Positions 25,698-35,559 of a stretch of 64,000 bases of DNA are shown one piece after another. The notes under the pieces are model-generated. The model saw only the letters and a list, made by a program, of their open reading frames with translations. It was not told the origin of the DNA and did not search any database. The stretch covers positions 1 to 64,000 of the forward strand of contig SVFQ01000004.1 in NCBI GenBank assembly GCA_015056765.1. Direction: 5' to 3'. Position numbers and translations under genes: made by a program. The stretch comes from Lachnospiraceae bacterium. Its GTDB lineage: Bacteria > Bacillota > Clostridia > Lachnospirales > Lachnospiraceae. Numbering within the stretch: position 1 is the first letter of the stretch; each line of letters opens with the position of its first letter.

Positions 25698-28181
25698 CTA
25701 TTTTGCACCTTTTTTTGACTTTTTTTCCAAAAGATACAAAGAAAGATATAGCAAAACACCAACGTGTGACATAATAAGACCAGCTTTTAGTCCCGGTGAT
25801 GTAAAGATTCCTTTAATCTGATGTGCTCCTGCCGGTACATCAACCGCTAAAAAAGCATCCGAAAACTGGGTGGCTTCCACAGGTGTTCCATCAATACTTA
25901 ACTGCCAGCCTTTTTCTGCAGGAATGGTAAATACCAGTTTTCTTGCTTGATCGTAATCTGTACTACAAGTAAATCCATGGTTTCCATACACAATCTCATC
26001 TGCAGGATAAGCAGATAAGGCATTTAGCGCCTTTTTCACCATCTCATCATCCTGATAGTAAGCTTTGATTGTAACCTTTTCTAGGGAGCCCGTCTCCGTA
26101 GAAATCACAGCGTACTCCGATTGAAGGATTTTACCAAGGCTTAGAAAGAAACCTTTTCTTGCATTTTTATATTTTTTGGACCGAATCACATTGCCTGTGG
26201 TTTTATCATGAATTTCCACAAGAATAGTATCCCCGTTGGATTTAGATGCATTCTCTAATCGGATGTAATATGTGCCTTCTCCGATGGTTCTGATTTGACG
26301 TTTTTCTCCATCCACCAGCACCTTGCACTCCCAGTATAAAGGAGAATCCGCACCAAGTTCCTCTCCGAAAGCATTCAGCCTGTCTACAGCGCTTTCTCTT
26401 GTATAGAAATCCTCTGTAACGCTTTCCGGTAGCCCATAAGCAAAAGGTAACCCGTTCATGTTATAAACCACATGATTCATCACGGGTCTGCGATTGGTAT
26501 GAAAAGCATCCTGGAAGTTTTCGTCACTGCTTCCGATAAAATAGTCCACGCCAAGTAATGCGCTTGTCAAAGGCGTAGCACCTTCATAACAATAATAAAC
26601 TTTACTATAATCCATACCCATCTTTTGGTAAAACTGGTACATGCCGTAGTTTGTAGTACTGGAAAATAAAGTTGCCGTATGTAATGACGCAAGAGGACCA
26701 TCATTCTTGGTCATTCTTACATTGGTATCAAACCTACTATCCTGCCCTCGTAAAGCCTGTTCAATACCTTCTAATGCCTGTACTTTTGTCACATATTTTG
26801 CTCTGGTAACCGTAGAAAATCCTGTATTGTACAAATTCAGCCCTGCTTCAAATGCAGCAAAGGCAATACAAAGAAGCAGGATTGACTTTCTGTTAGGTCC
26901 ATCGGTTTGGTAACAAAAAGCAAATACCAGATAAACCGAAATATATAAAAAGCTGAGTAATACGGACTTTTGAAACACTTCTGTATGCTGAACAAACAAC
27001 CCAAAAGAGCCCAAGAATGCAACACCAATGCCGTAAGAAACAAACAGCTTCCACTTCTTTTCTTCCTGCAAATGTAAAAAAGCTTCATAACACATAGTAA
27101 TCAGTAAAAAAGAATATAAGAAAGACTGTCTGGCCGGCAAGGAATCCGGGTAATTCAGGCCATGCCAAATAAAATTCAGCACGTTAATATCAAAAGATAG
27201 CAAAAAGAATACTGCTAAAAGCCCTTTACATATTTTATCTTTCAAACGGATTTTTGAAGATAAAAAGAATAGCGGAATCAGCAAAAAGATCATAACGCCG
27301 GTATAAATATTCGGCCAATGATCATTCTTTAGCTCAACGCTCACGTTAAACATATGCCTGGAAAGCATATCCAAAAAATTGAAATATACTTTCACATTCT
27401 TTGGAAAATTAGGCTTAGAGAAGCCTGTTCCCATGAGGGCATTTGCACCGGGCCATACTACAAAACCAGCGCAAAGTCCTGCTATCATAGAGCAAACTGC
27501 GAATTTGAATGCCTTAAAAAACTTCTTGGTAACCCTGGAATCTATAATCAAGGTAACGCCATAAAGCACTGCAAAAATACAAATAAAAATAGAAATATAG
27601 TAATTAAACCAAATCGCTAAAAACAAGGATATGGTATAGAGTTTCCACTTTCCCCGAAAGAACAACTCTTCTAATCCCAACATAACAATTGGTGCAAGTG
27701 CAACGCTGGCAAGCCACATAATATTCCAGTTATAAGCAACCATAAAGGCGGAGAAGCCATAAAACAAAGAAAAAGGAATAACTGCATAACTGGTGCCAAA
27801 ATGATGTAATAAATAATAAGCCATAGAGACACAAACAAGACAGATTTGAAGAAATATCAAAACCGTCATGAACTCTATCAAGAATCCCTTAGGAATAAAG
27901 GCACATAATAATGCAAACGGATTGGCAAGGTAATAAGCATATACCCCCATGAAGTTAGAGCCCAGGCCTAAATAATAGGAGTAGCTAAAGGATTCTCCTG
28001 CTCTTAGCTTTCTTTGAAGCTCCGCATAAAACGGCACATACTGATTGTATAAATCCGTACGTAAAAAGCACTTCTCTCCAAATGGATAGATGTGATTGCA
28101 AATTGCCAATATGAAAATAATACAAGCAGAAATGCCAAAACAGATGAGATAAATCTGTTTTCTTTTTTGTGCTTCGCTCAT
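25698..28181 (-). CDS. YfhO-family polytopic membrane protein
   Basis: An 827-aa membrane protein with about a dozen N-terminal transmembrane helices (to about residue 430), an extracellular domain (about 440-800) and a last helix near 805-822. YFIGSSDENFQDAF, YNMNGLPFAYGLPE and the YFYIRLE/GWQLSIDG segments are typical of YfhO proteins, which in Bacillus and Listeria act in lipoteichoic acid glycosylation. AGAGG lies 5 nt before ATG 28181. It is 15 bp downstream of an LTA-synthase-like gene, which supports an envelope polymer role. Confidence 0.88.
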   Translation of the reverse strand: MSEAQKRKQIYLICFGISACIIFILAICNHIYPFGEKCFLRTDLYNQYVPFYAELQRKLRAGESFSYSYYLGLGSNFMGVYAYYLANPFALLCAFIPKGFLIEFMTVLIFLQICLVCVSMAYYLLHHFGTSYAVIPFSLFYGFSAFMVAYNWNIMWLASVALAPIVMLGLEELFFRGKWKLYTISLFLAIWFNYYISIFICIFAVLYGVTLIIDSRVTKKFFKAFKFAVCSMIAGLCAGFVVWPGANALMGTGFSKPNFPKNVKVYFNFLDMLSRHMFNVSVELKNDHWPNIYTGVMIFLLIPLFFLSSKIRLKDKICKGLLAVFFLLSFDINVLNFIWHGLNYPDSLPARQSFLYSFLLITMCYEAFLHLQEEKKWKLFVSYGIGVAFLGSFGLFVQHTEVFQKSVLLSFLYISVYLVFAFCYQTDGPNRKSILLLCIAFAAFEAGLNLYNTGFSTVTRAKYVTKVQALEGIEQALRGQDSRFDTNVRMTKNDGPLASLHTATLFSSTTNYGMYQFYQKMGMDYSKVYYCYEGATPLTSALLGVDYFIGSSDENFQDAFHTNRRPVMNHVVYNMNGLPFAYGLPESVTEDFYTRESAVDRLNAFGEELGADSPLYWECKVLVDGEKRQIRTIGEGTYYIRLENASKSNGDTILVEIHDKTTGNVIRSKKYKNARKGFFLSLGKILQSEYAVISTETGSLEKVTIKAYYQDDEMVKKALNALSAYPADEIVYGNHGFTCSTDYDQARKLVFTIPAEKGWQLSIDGTPVEATQFSDAFLAVDVPAGAHQIKGIFTSPGLKAGLIMSHVGVLLYLSLYLLEKKSKKGAK

Positions 28182-28196
28182 AAAAACCTCTAATAA

Positions 28197-30011
28197 TTAT
28201 TTTTTTGCATCAAACAAATTATAATACTGAAATCTCTTATAATCCAAAAAATCATCTTTTAATTCAAGAGACAACGCATCTGTATGATAGTTCTTTCCTG
28301 CCGCGTCACAAATACGCTTAGCAGAAACCACAGGATACTCCTGCTGCAATCCCTTTAGATAATTCTGATAAGCAGATAAAGGAAGTCCTGCTTTTTCAAA
28401 AAGATATCCGCCTAAGTAATTCAGGCTCATCTCCACATTTTGTTCTTCTTCTATGTCAAAATTCGCCCAAATAATAACCGGAACCTGATAACGAAGATAT
28501 TGTTCCTCTTCTGTCAATGTACTGCAAGACTTGCCATCTAATTTCAAAAGAGGATTCGCTACGGAATCACTTGGCTGATGATCCCCGAACATAACAATAA
28601 TGGTATCTTCGTCTTGTGATTCAAAGTACTTACACAAATCTTCCAAAGCCTTGTCCGATTCTTTCATCAAAGAAAGATACATTAGAGTAGCAAAATTATC
28701 TACATTTTCCACTTTAATATAAGGTGCAAAATTATCAGATTCCTTCGTATAACCACCATGATTCTGCATAGTAACATTAAATACGAATAGTGGATTCTCT
28801 CCTTTATTCTCATATAATTCTTTGATTTTATCCATGCAGGACTGATCCGATACGTAGGTACGCATCATTTGAGGATTCACAAAATCAGGCTGAAACAGCA
28901 TTTTATCAAAACCTAAATAAGGATATACGGTATTTCTATTCCACCCTTTCGCTCTATATGGATGCATTGCCACAGTATCATATCCCTGTGCCTTTAAGTC
29001 TTTTACGATCGATGGAATATCATGTCTGATATACTGCTGATAAGCTACAGATCCCTGGGTCAAAAATGCCATGGTATTCCCTGTTAGGAATTCAAACTCT
29101 GAGTTTGCTGTGTTACCGCCAAGTACAGACACATCCAAATAGCCGGTAACGGTATTTTCTGCTCCCTGCTGTAAGCTATGGGTAAAAGGCATGTAATCTT
29201 CACTCGCGGTAAAATCACCTAGGATTCCTAAATCCGAATAAGCCTCATTCATGATAACAACGATATTAGGCTTATTTTTTGCCTTGTCACCTGTCTGATA
29301 GCCGGCAAGAGATTCATTCACATTGCTTGCCTTATAGCCTTCCGGTTTTTCTGCATTTAAGTACTTTAATTCCATCAAAAATGCCAAGGCATTTCCGTTT
29401 TTATACTGCATGGTGTCAGGGGTGAAAAGCTTATCATAAATATGCATCTTACTGATAAACTCCTGCTGATGGAACATGACAGTAAAACGGTTAATCGCAA
29501 TGACAAATACCAAGGTAAGGACAAGTCTTGCAATTCCGTTTCTTTTTCTCTTTTTAGGTTCCTGTTCTCTCTTTTTTGTGGCAGGAAGTTTGAAGTCCAC
29601 AACCAAAAATTCAGCAACTAAAATACATACAAATGCGAATAAAACCAAAAGAGTTTCTTTCCGCAAAGAATAATCATAATTTGTAGAGACTGAAGCTGCT
29701 GTTCTCAAAGAATAAATATCCCATGGTAGTATAGGCACCGAACGAAAACGGTAAACAAAAAAATTAGCCAAGCCTAAAATGGCTACCAACAGGGTTTCTG
29801 TCATGAGGGCATATTTCAAACTACCAATCAGGGAAAAAAATAACGCTGCTACCAAATAATAAAAAACAAAATTCAGCAAAATCATGGGGGTCTTCATGGT
29901 TTGAAAGACCTGATGTGTAAAACTTTCCATACAGAAAAAAGTCAAAACCGGAAATACCAGAAATCCTACGATGTTTCTTCCATAAGAAAGAATCTTCTTA
30001 CTACTGTTCAT
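28197..30011 (-). CDS. LTA synthase family sulfatase
   Basis: A 604-aa protein with five N-terminal transmembrane helices (to about 220) and an extracellular alkaline-phosphatase-fold domain (about 240-600). Key residues: NEAYSD, catalytic threonine in GGNTANSEFEFLTG, MHPYRAKGWNR, TMQNHGGY and GDHQPSD. Such enzymes polymerise or transfer glycerol phosphate onto teichoic acid or membrane glycolipids. ATG 30011 with AGAGG upstream is used; the TTG at 30020 is less likely. It is followed by YfhO. The exact polymer is uncertain. Confidence 0.88.
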   Translation of the reverse strand: MNSSKKILSYGRNIVGFLVFPVLTFFCMESFTHQVFQTMKTPMILLNFVFYYLVAALFFSLIGSLKYALMTETLLVAILGLANFFVYRFRSVPILPWDIYSLRTAASVSTNYDYSLRKETLLVLFAFVCILVAEFLVVDFKLPATKKREQEPKKRKRNGIARLVLTLVFVIAINRFTVMFHQQEFISKMHIYDKLFTPDTMQYKNGNALAFLMELKYLNAEKPEGYKASNVNESLAGYQTGDKAKNKPNIVVIMNEAYSDLGILGDFTASEDYMPFTHSLQQGAENTVTGYLDVSVLGGNTANSEFEFLTGNTMAFLTQGSVAYQQYIRHDIPSIVKDLKAQGYDTVAMHPYRAKGWNRNTVYPYLGFDKMLFQPDFVNPQMMRTYVSDQSCMDKIKELYENKGENPLFVFNVTMQNHGGYTKESDNFAPYIKVENVDNFATLMYLSLMKESDKALEDLCKYFESQDEDTIIVMFGDHQPSDSVANPLLKLDGKSCSTLTEEEQYLRYQVPVIIWANFDIEEEQNVEMSLNYLGGYLFEKAGLPLSAYQNYLKGLQQEYPVVSAKRICDAAGKNYHTDALSLELKDDFLDYKRFQYYNLFDAKK

Positions 30012-30032
30012 ACCTAACAACCTCTTTCACAT

Positions 30033-30062
30033 ATAAAAGCCGAAGGGGGGTATCCCTTCGGC
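30033..30062 (-). terminator. Terminator of tRNA-Thr
   Basis: A perfect 9-bp stem, GCCGAAGGG (30039-30047) with CCCTTCGGC (30054-30062), has a U-rich tail (TTTTAT on the minus strand, 30038-30033). It sits 10 bp after the tRNA 3' end. Confidence 0.9.
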
Positions 30063-30071
30063 CTTCTCTAA

Positions 30072-30143
30072 GCTAGAAAAGGGACTCGAACCCTCGACCT
30101 ACTGATTACGAATCAGTTGCGCTACCAACTGCGCTATTCTAGC
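30072..30143 (-). tRNA. tRNA-Thr(CGU)
   Basis: A 72-nt cloverleaf on the minus strand: acceptor GCTAGAA with TTCTAGC, D loop AGTTGGTAGC, anticodon stem ACTGA/TCAGT with loop TTCGTAA giving anticodon CGT (reads ACG), variable loop AGGTC and T arm with TTCGAGT. CCA is not encoded and must be added. Its own promoter and terminator flank it. Confidence 0.95.
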
Positions 30144-30153
30144 ACTAACGGAT

Positions 30154-30181
30154 ATTATACCATGTCTCTTTTAATTTGCAA
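30154..30181 (-). promoter_or_regulatory. Promoter of tRNA-Thr, within the end of mscS
   Basis: On the minus strand TTGCAA (30181-30176), a 16-bp spacer and a perfect TATAAT (30159-30154), which includes the mscS stop codon. Transcription would begin a few nt before the tRNA at 30143. Confidence 0.6.
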
Positions 30182-31039
30182 GTCAATTTGAGTGAAGGGA
30201 ATGGTAATTCCTTCCTGATCGAAAGCTTCTTTTATCCCGATCAATAAACTGGTTTTTGCCATATAATAACTTTCCACTCTAAAATGGCAAAATACCGTAA
30301 ACACTATAGCGGAATCTGCAAATTCCTTCACATTTACGGAATACCCTTTTTCTTTTAATACATAGGGATTCTCTTCTATGGCACCTATCAAAACTTCTCT
30401 GGCCATTTTTAAATCTGTATCATAGCTGACCCCAACAGGAATTAAACAACCGGCAGTATGGTTTCCCTTAAAGTTCACAAGACTGTTATTGGAAAGCTGT
30501 CCATTGGGAATCACTACCTCTCTGCCTTCTAAGGTACGTAAATAGGTATAAAAAACCTGAATCTTGGTAACGACTCCCGCATGTCCATGAGCGCTTTCTT
30601 CTATATAGTCTCCAATAACAAAAGGCTTCAGTAAAAGAATCAAAACACCACCGGCAAAATTGGCAAGACTTCCCTGGATAGCCAAACCTATTGCTACACC
30701 GGCAGAACCTAAGATAGCTGCCAGGCTGGCCGCATTAACGCCAAAACTTGTAAGGATTAGGAAAATCAAAATCACATACAAAACGGCTTTTAAAAAGGAA
30801 TCGATAAAGCTACTTGCTCCCGGATCCAGTTTGGATTTTTCCATGGCCTTACGTACGATTTTCCGAAGAAGGCTTATGATTCGACCGCCAACCCAAAATA
30901 CCAAAAGGCATAAGATGACACGAACTCCAAAGATCAGCAAATGATCCGGCAATTCTTTCATAAACTTATCTAATGCATTGGGATCCACCTGGACCACTTC
31001 CGCCACAGTATTTACGTCAATGTTTTCTGTCAAAAGCAA
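30155..31039 (-). CDS. MscS-type mechanosensitive channel
   Basis: A 294-aa small-conductance mechanosensitive channel. Hydrophobic helices are at about 33-55 and 75-105. The pore-lining helix has the usual Gly/Ala pattern, SAGVAIGLAIQGSLANFAGGVLIL, followed by PFVIGDYIE and a cytoplasmic beta/vestibule domain (TYLRTLEGREVVIPNG, NNSLVNF). It opens under osmotic downshock to release solutes. The start appears to be TTG 31039 with GGAGG 8 nt ahead, overlapping the end of the GlgB-like gene. It is followed by the tRNA. Confidence 0.92.
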   Translation of the reverse strand: MLLTENIDVNTVAEVVQVDPNALDKFMKELPDHLLIFGVRVILCLLVFWVGGRIISLLRKIVRKAMEKSKLDPGASSFIDSFLKAVLYVILIFLILTSFGVNAASLAAILGSAGVAIGLAIQGSLANFAGGVLILLLKPFVIGDYIEESAHGHAGVVTKIQVFYTYLRTLEGREVVIPNGQLSNNSLVNFKGNHTAGCLIPVGVSYDTDLKMAREVLIGAIEENPYVLKEKGYSVNVKEFADSAIVFTVFCHFRVESYYMAKTSLLIGIKEAFDQEGITIPFTQIDLQIKRDMV

Positions 31040-31042
31040 AGG

Positions 31043-33253
31043 TTATTCCTCCGTGTAGCTAAATAGTAAAACGCTAAGTGGTGGCATGTTCATCTTAATG
31101 GAGTAAGGATGTCCATCAGCCTTTTTCTCCACCACTTTTTTGGCTCTTGGATTCACAAATCCGGTGCCACCATATTGTTCTTTATCCGTATTAAAGATTT
31201 CTTTATAGGTACCCTTTTTCGGTACACCAATCTGCAAAATTTTCATGACATTTGCAAAATTACATAATACAAACAGGGTTTGTTTTTTACCATGGCTGTC
31301 TATGCCGTGACGATAAAATGTGATTCTTGCATTCTTGGCATTCATAGAATCCACCCATTCAAAGGTCATTTCTTCGTCATCATTGGCATACAAAGCCGGA
31401 TTAGTCAGGTACAGCTTATGAATGTCTGCAATCATATGCTGCAATTTGGCATGGTTTTCATTATCTAAAAGGTACCATTCCACTTCCCTGGACTCGTGCC
31501 AGGAATCCGGTTCTCCCAAATCCTGTCCCATAAAGATAAGCTTGCGTCCGGGATGCACCATACGATATGCAAGGAGCATACGAAGGGCCGCATAGCGGTC
31601 TTCCTTTTCCCCAACCACGCGGTTCAAAAGGGAAGCATTCCCATGAGAAAAGTCATCATGGGATAAAGGTAAAACGTAGCGATCATAATAAGCATACAGC
31701 ATGGTGCTGGTCAACTCTTCATGAGCGCCACTGCGGAAAATCGGATCTATGCCCGCATAATCAAGGAAGGTCTGTTTCCAAGCAATATTCCACTTATAAT
31801 CAAAGCCAAGACCACCGTTTGTGGTCGCTTCTGTAACACCTTGCCAGCCTGTGGTTTCTTCGGCAATGGTAATCACACCGGGATTTCTCTTTTTCAGGAC
31901 CTGTTGCATATGGCGAATAAATTCAACTGCCTCCAGATTGACATTATCCCCATACATATTGGAGAAGTAAGCCCCATCTCTTCGACCATAATCCAAATAT
32001 AGCATACTGGCCAAATCCACGATGCGGATTCCATCTATATGGAATTCTTCTACCCAATACAGAATAGCTCCTAGCAGGAAGTTCTTTACTTCTCGTCCTC
32101 TAAAATCAAACAAAAAGGCATCTGCCGGCTGATAATAACGACGTTTCTCATCCTTCTCTTCGTAAAGAGGCGTTCCGTCAAAGAATGATAATCCGCTTTC
32201 CGCAGTAGAATAATAGGATATATCAAAGTCCATGATGACATGAATGCCTGCTTCGTGAAGAGCATTGATCAGATATTTCAAATCCTCTGCTTTGCCGTAA
32301 CGGGAAGTGGGTGCATAAAAACCTGTGGTTACATAACCAAGGCTTTGATCTTTATCATGCTCCATAAGTGGCATAAACTCCACATGGGTATAGGATAAGG
32401 ATTTTAGATGCTGCACCAGTTTTGGCGCAAACTCACGATAATTGCAGTATAATCTGCCATCCTTTGGTTTCAAAAAAGAGCCCAAATATACTTCATAGAT
32501 ATTCATTGGCTCCGTAGGCGCCTGTGCAAGTTCTCGTTTCTTGCAGAACTTCTGATCTGACCACTCAAATTCTGCCTCTGTACATACGATGGAAGCTCCA
32601 CCATTTGCATCTTCAAAAGCAAACCCGTAGGGATCCGCCTTCATAAAGGTTTCTCCCCCGCGTTTGCGAAGTTCAAATTTATAAAGAGCGCCTTCCTTTA
32701 CACCGGGCACAAACAAGGAAAAAACACCCTTATCGGAGAGTCGCATCATGGGATGCACTCTTCCATCCCAATTATTAAACTCTCCTACAACAGAAGCTCG
32801 AATCACATTTGGAGCCCATACAGTAAATAGGCAGCCTTGTACGCCATCGATGGTTTGTAAATGGGCACCCATTAAATGATGCACATTTTCATGTACCCCG
32901 GCATGAAATTCCGCCAAATCATCCTCTGTAATGGGGACGTCAAAGCGGTAAGGATCTTCTATGCTTTTCTTACTTCCATCTTCATAAGTGACTTCAAAAC
33001 GATATGGCACCTTTTTCGTTCCCGGAATCAGCAATGCAAAGAACCCTTCTTCGTCAGCCACCTCCATTTTTTTCATTTTATTGTCTTCCGGCAATAAAAG
33101 CTGAACGGACTTAGCCCCAGGTTGAAAAGTTTGCACCAAAAGATTTGCCCCGGTCTTATGCATGCCCAGAACTTTTTGAGGTTCATCTTCGTCTGCATAG
33201 AGAATCCCCTCTATAACAGGCCAATTCATATAACGATACAGTTTGTCATTCAT
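31043..33253 (-). CDS. glgB: GlgB-like glycogen branching enzyme homologue, catalytically degenerate
   Basis: A 736-aa protein with an N-terminal beta-sandwich/CBM48 (about 10-225), a GH13 barrel (about 250-600) and a C-terminal beta domain. Scaffold motifs are present (VEFMPLMEH, FYAPTSRYG, GGLGFDYKWN, MGQDLGE). Aligned by hand with E. coli GlgB at a constant offset of 7, the nucleophile D405 becomes Val412 (DGIRIVDLASM), and region-I H340 becomes Tyr347 (VIMDFDISYY). Glu465, His532 and Asp533 match E458, H525 and D526. Branching activity by the usual mechanism is therefore doubtful; a regulatory or glycogen-binding role is inference. AGGGGA precedes ATG 33253. Confidence 0.9.
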   Translation of the reverse strand: MNDKLYRYMNWPVIEGILYADEDEPQKVLGMHKTGANLLVQTFQPGAKSVQLLLPEDNKMKKMEVADEEGFFALLIPGTKKVPYRFEVTYEDGSKKSIEDPYRFDVPITEDDLAEFHAGVHENVHHLMGAHLQTIDGVQGCLFTVWAPNVIRASVVGEFNNWDGRVHPMMRLSDKGVFSLFVPGVKEGALYKFELRKRGGETFMKADPYGFAFEDANGGASIVCTEAEFEWSDQKFCKKRELAQAPTEPMNIYEVYLGSFLKPKDGRLYCNYREFAPKLVQHLKSLSYTHVEFMPLMEHDKDQSLGYVTTGFYAPTSRYGKAEDLKYLINALHEAGIHVIMDFDISYYSTAESGLSFFDGTPLYEEKDEKRRYYQPADAFLFDFRGREVKNFLLGAILYWVEEFHIDGIRIVDLASMLYLDYGRRDGAYFSNMYGDNVNLEAVEFIRHMQQVLKKRNPGVITIAEETTGWQGVTEATTNGGLGFDYKWNIAWKQTFLDYAGIDPIFRSGAHEELTSTMLYAYYDRYVLPLSHDDFSHGNASLLNRVVGEKEDRYAALRMLLAYRMVHPGRKLIFMGQDLGEPDSWHESREVEWYLLDNENHAKLQHMIADIHKLYLTNPALYANDDEEMTFEWVDSMNAKNARITFYRHGIDSHGKKQTLFVLCNFANVMKILQIGVPKKGTYKEIFNTDKEQYGGTGFVNPRAKKVVEKKADGHPYSIKMNMPPLSVLLFSYTEE

Positions 33254-33278
33254 TTCTTGTCCCCTTATAGTTACACGT

Positions 33279-34442
33279 TTATTTGATTACTCGGATACGG
33301 ATTACACCTTCCGTTTCCTGTAATTTGTTTACCACAGCTTCCGGCAATTCACCATCAATATCAATGATGGTATAGGCATATTCTCCTTTTGATTTGCTGT
33401 TCATATCGGAGATATTGATACCTGCACTACCAAGATGAGCTGTAAAGCTGGTAATCATATTGGCAATATTTCTATGATAAATGGTAATCCTGGCATCTTT
33501 CGTGCAAATACCCATATCGCAATTCGGGAAGTTAACAGCATTTACCACATTCCCGTTTTCCAAATAATTCATGGTCTCCTGCACTGCCATTTTTGCGCAA
33601 TTATCTTCAGACTCTTCTGTAGAAGCTCCTAAATGAGGAATGACGATGCATCCTTCCTGCCCTGCAGTTGTAGGATTTGGAAAGTCGGAAACATATTTTC
33701 TGACTTTACCCTGCTTAATAGCATCCACAACAGCCTGCTCATCTACCAAAATATCTCTGGCAAAATTCAGTAAAATAACGCCACGTTTCATTTTAGAAAT
33801 AGCATCTGCATTGACCATGCCTTTTGTAGAATCCAAAAGCGGAACATGGATGGTAATGATATCGCAATACTCATAAATATCATCCACGTTGGTCACATGA
33901 TGTACGTCACGACTTAGATTCCAAGCCGCCTGAATGGATAAGTAGGGATCATAGCCATATACATCCATTCCCAGAGTTCTGGCAGCATTTGCCACCTTTA
34001 CACCAATGGCACCAAGTCCGATAATACCAAGCTTTTTACCCTCTAATTCTGTTCCGGCGAATTTCTTTTTTTCTTTTTCAGTTGCTTTTGCAATATCCGC
34101 ATTTCCGGCATTTTCTTTTGCCCAGTTCACGCCACCTACAATATCTCTGCTAGCAAGAAGCATACCGGCAATCACCATTTCCTTTACACCATTGGAATTG
34201 GCACCGGGAGTATTAAATACGACGATTCCTTCCTCTGCACAACGGTCCAAAGGAATATTATTTACACCTGCTCCTGCTCTGGCGATGCAAAGAAGATTCT
34301 CGCCAAGTTTCAGATCATGCATCTGGGCGCTACGCACAAGAATAGCATCTGCCTTCGCCATTTCCTCAGTATGAACGAAATTAGATGTGAATTTATCCAG
34401 CCCAACCTGTGCAATTGGATTTAAACAATGATATGTATACAT
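33279..34442 (-). CDS. serA: D-3-phosphoglycerate dehydrogenase
   Basis: A 387-aa NAD-dependent enzyme of the first step of serine synthesis. The Rossmann domain has LGIIGLGAIGVKVANAAR and YGYDPYL. The catalytic region holds ARAGAGVNNIPLD, NFARDILVDE and IPHLGASTEESEDNC with the active-site His. An ACT domain (about 320-387) gives scope for serine feedback. GGGGGA precedes ATG 34442. It follows serC by 10 bp, so the pair makes phosphoserine. Serine feeds the one-carbon and methionine pathways of the window. Confidence 0.96.
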   Translation of the reverse strand: MYTYHCLNPIAQVGLDKFTSNFVHTEEMAKADAILVRSAQMHDLKLGENLLCIARAGAGVNNIPLDRCAEEGIVVFNTPGANSNGVKEMVIAGMLLASRDIVGGVNWAKENAGNADIAKATEKEKKKFAGTELEGKKLGIIGLGAIGVKVANAARTLGMDVYGYDPYLSIQAAWNLSRDVHHVTNVDDIYEYCDIITIHVPLLDSTKGMVNADAISKMKRGVILLNFARDILVDEQAVVDAIKQGKVRKYVSDFPNPTTAGQEGCIVIPHLGASTEESEDNCAKMAVQETMNYLENGNVVNAVNFPNCDMGICTKDARITIYHRNIANMITSFTAHLGSAGINISDMNSKSKGEYAYTIIDIDGELPEAVVNKLQETEGVIRIRVIK

Positions 34443-34452
34443 GTTGTCCCCC

Positions 34453-35535
34453 TTATTTGTTTTCCTCTTCGAATTTTTTCATAAATGCAACCAAAGCTTC
34501 TACGCCTTCCTTTGGCATTGCATTATAAATACTGGCTCTCATACCTCCAACAGAGCGATGACCTTTCAGGTTTTCAAAGCCGGCAGCCTTTGCTTCCGCT
34601 ACAAACTTCGCATCCAACTCTTGATTGTCTGTTACAAATGGAACGTTCATAAGAGAACGGTCTTCCTTACGAACGGTACCTCTGAACAACTCACTTTGGT
34701 CTAGGTAATCATACAGGATCTTCGCTTTCTCCTCATTGCGTTTCTGCATGGCGGTAAGACCACCGTTTTTCTTAAGCCATTTAAATACCAAGCCACAAAT
34801 ATAGATACCGTAGCATGGTGGTGTATTATACAGGCTGTCGTTTTCCGCGTGAGTTTTAAAACGCATCATGGTTGGTGTATAAGGAAGTACATCATCGCTG
34901 ATTAAATCTTCACGAATAATTACAATCTGTGTGCCGGCAGGGCCTACATTCTTCTGGACCCCTGCATAAATCACACCATATTTGCTTACATCCATAGGTT
35001 CAGATAAAAAGCAGGATGACACATCTGCCACCAGAGTTTTACCTTTTGTATTGGGCAGTTTTTTAAATTTGGTACCATAAATGGTATTATTCTCACAGAT
35101 ATAGACATAGTCCATATCCTCTGTAATGTCTAAGTCAGAGCAATCCGGAATATAAGAAAATGTCTCATCAGCAGAGCTGGCAAGTTCTACCACTTCACCA
35201 TACATCTTCGCCTCAGCAGCAGCTTTTTTTGCCCACTGACCGGTGATAATATAACCTGCTTTTCGATTTTTCATAAGATTCATTGGAATGGTGGCAAATA
35301 AAAGACTTGCTCCGCCCTGTAAAAACAGAACCTTGTAATTATCCGGAATCTGTAACAAATCCCTTAAATCCTGTTCTGCCTCTTTGATGATGGTGTCATA
35401 GACTTTGGATCTATGACTCATCTCCATCACAGACATACCGCAGCCCTGATAATCCAGCATCTCGTCAGCCGCCTGCTGAAGTACTTCCTCAGGTAATACA
35501 GCAGGTCCTGCAGAAAAATTATAAACTCTTTTCAT
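34453..35535 (-). CDS. serC: Phosphoserine aminotransferase
   Basis: A 360-aa PLP aminotransferase converting 3-phosphohydroxypyruvate to phosphoserine, also used in pyridoxal synthesis in some bacteria. It begins VYNFSAGPAVLPEEVL and has GGASLLFATIP, the PLP lysine in YAGVQKNVGPAGTQI, and the C-terminal HRSVGGMRASIYNAMP. The length is normal. AGGAGA lies 7 nt before the start. It is directly upstream of serA. No serB is in the window. Confidence 0.97.
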   Translation of the reverse strand: MKRVYNFSAGPAVLPEEVLQQAADEMLDYQGCGMSVMEMSHRSKVYDTIIKEAEQDLRDLLQIPDNYKVLFLQGGASLLFATIPMNLMKNRKAGYIITGQWAKKAAAEAKMYGEVVELASSADETFSYIPDCSDLDITEDMDYVYICENNTIYGTKFKKLPNTKGKTLVADVSSCFLSEPMDVSKYGVIYAGVQKNVGPAGTQIVIIREDLISDDVLPYTPTMMRFKTHAENDSLYNTPPCYGIYICGLVFKWLKKNGGLTAMQKRNEEKAKILYDYLDQSELFRGTVRKEDRSLMNVPFVTDNQELDAKFVAEAKAAGFENLKGHRSVGGMRASIYNAMPKEGVEALVAFMKKFEEENK

Positions 35536-35559
35536 AACTGTCTCCTCTCGTTTTTAAGT

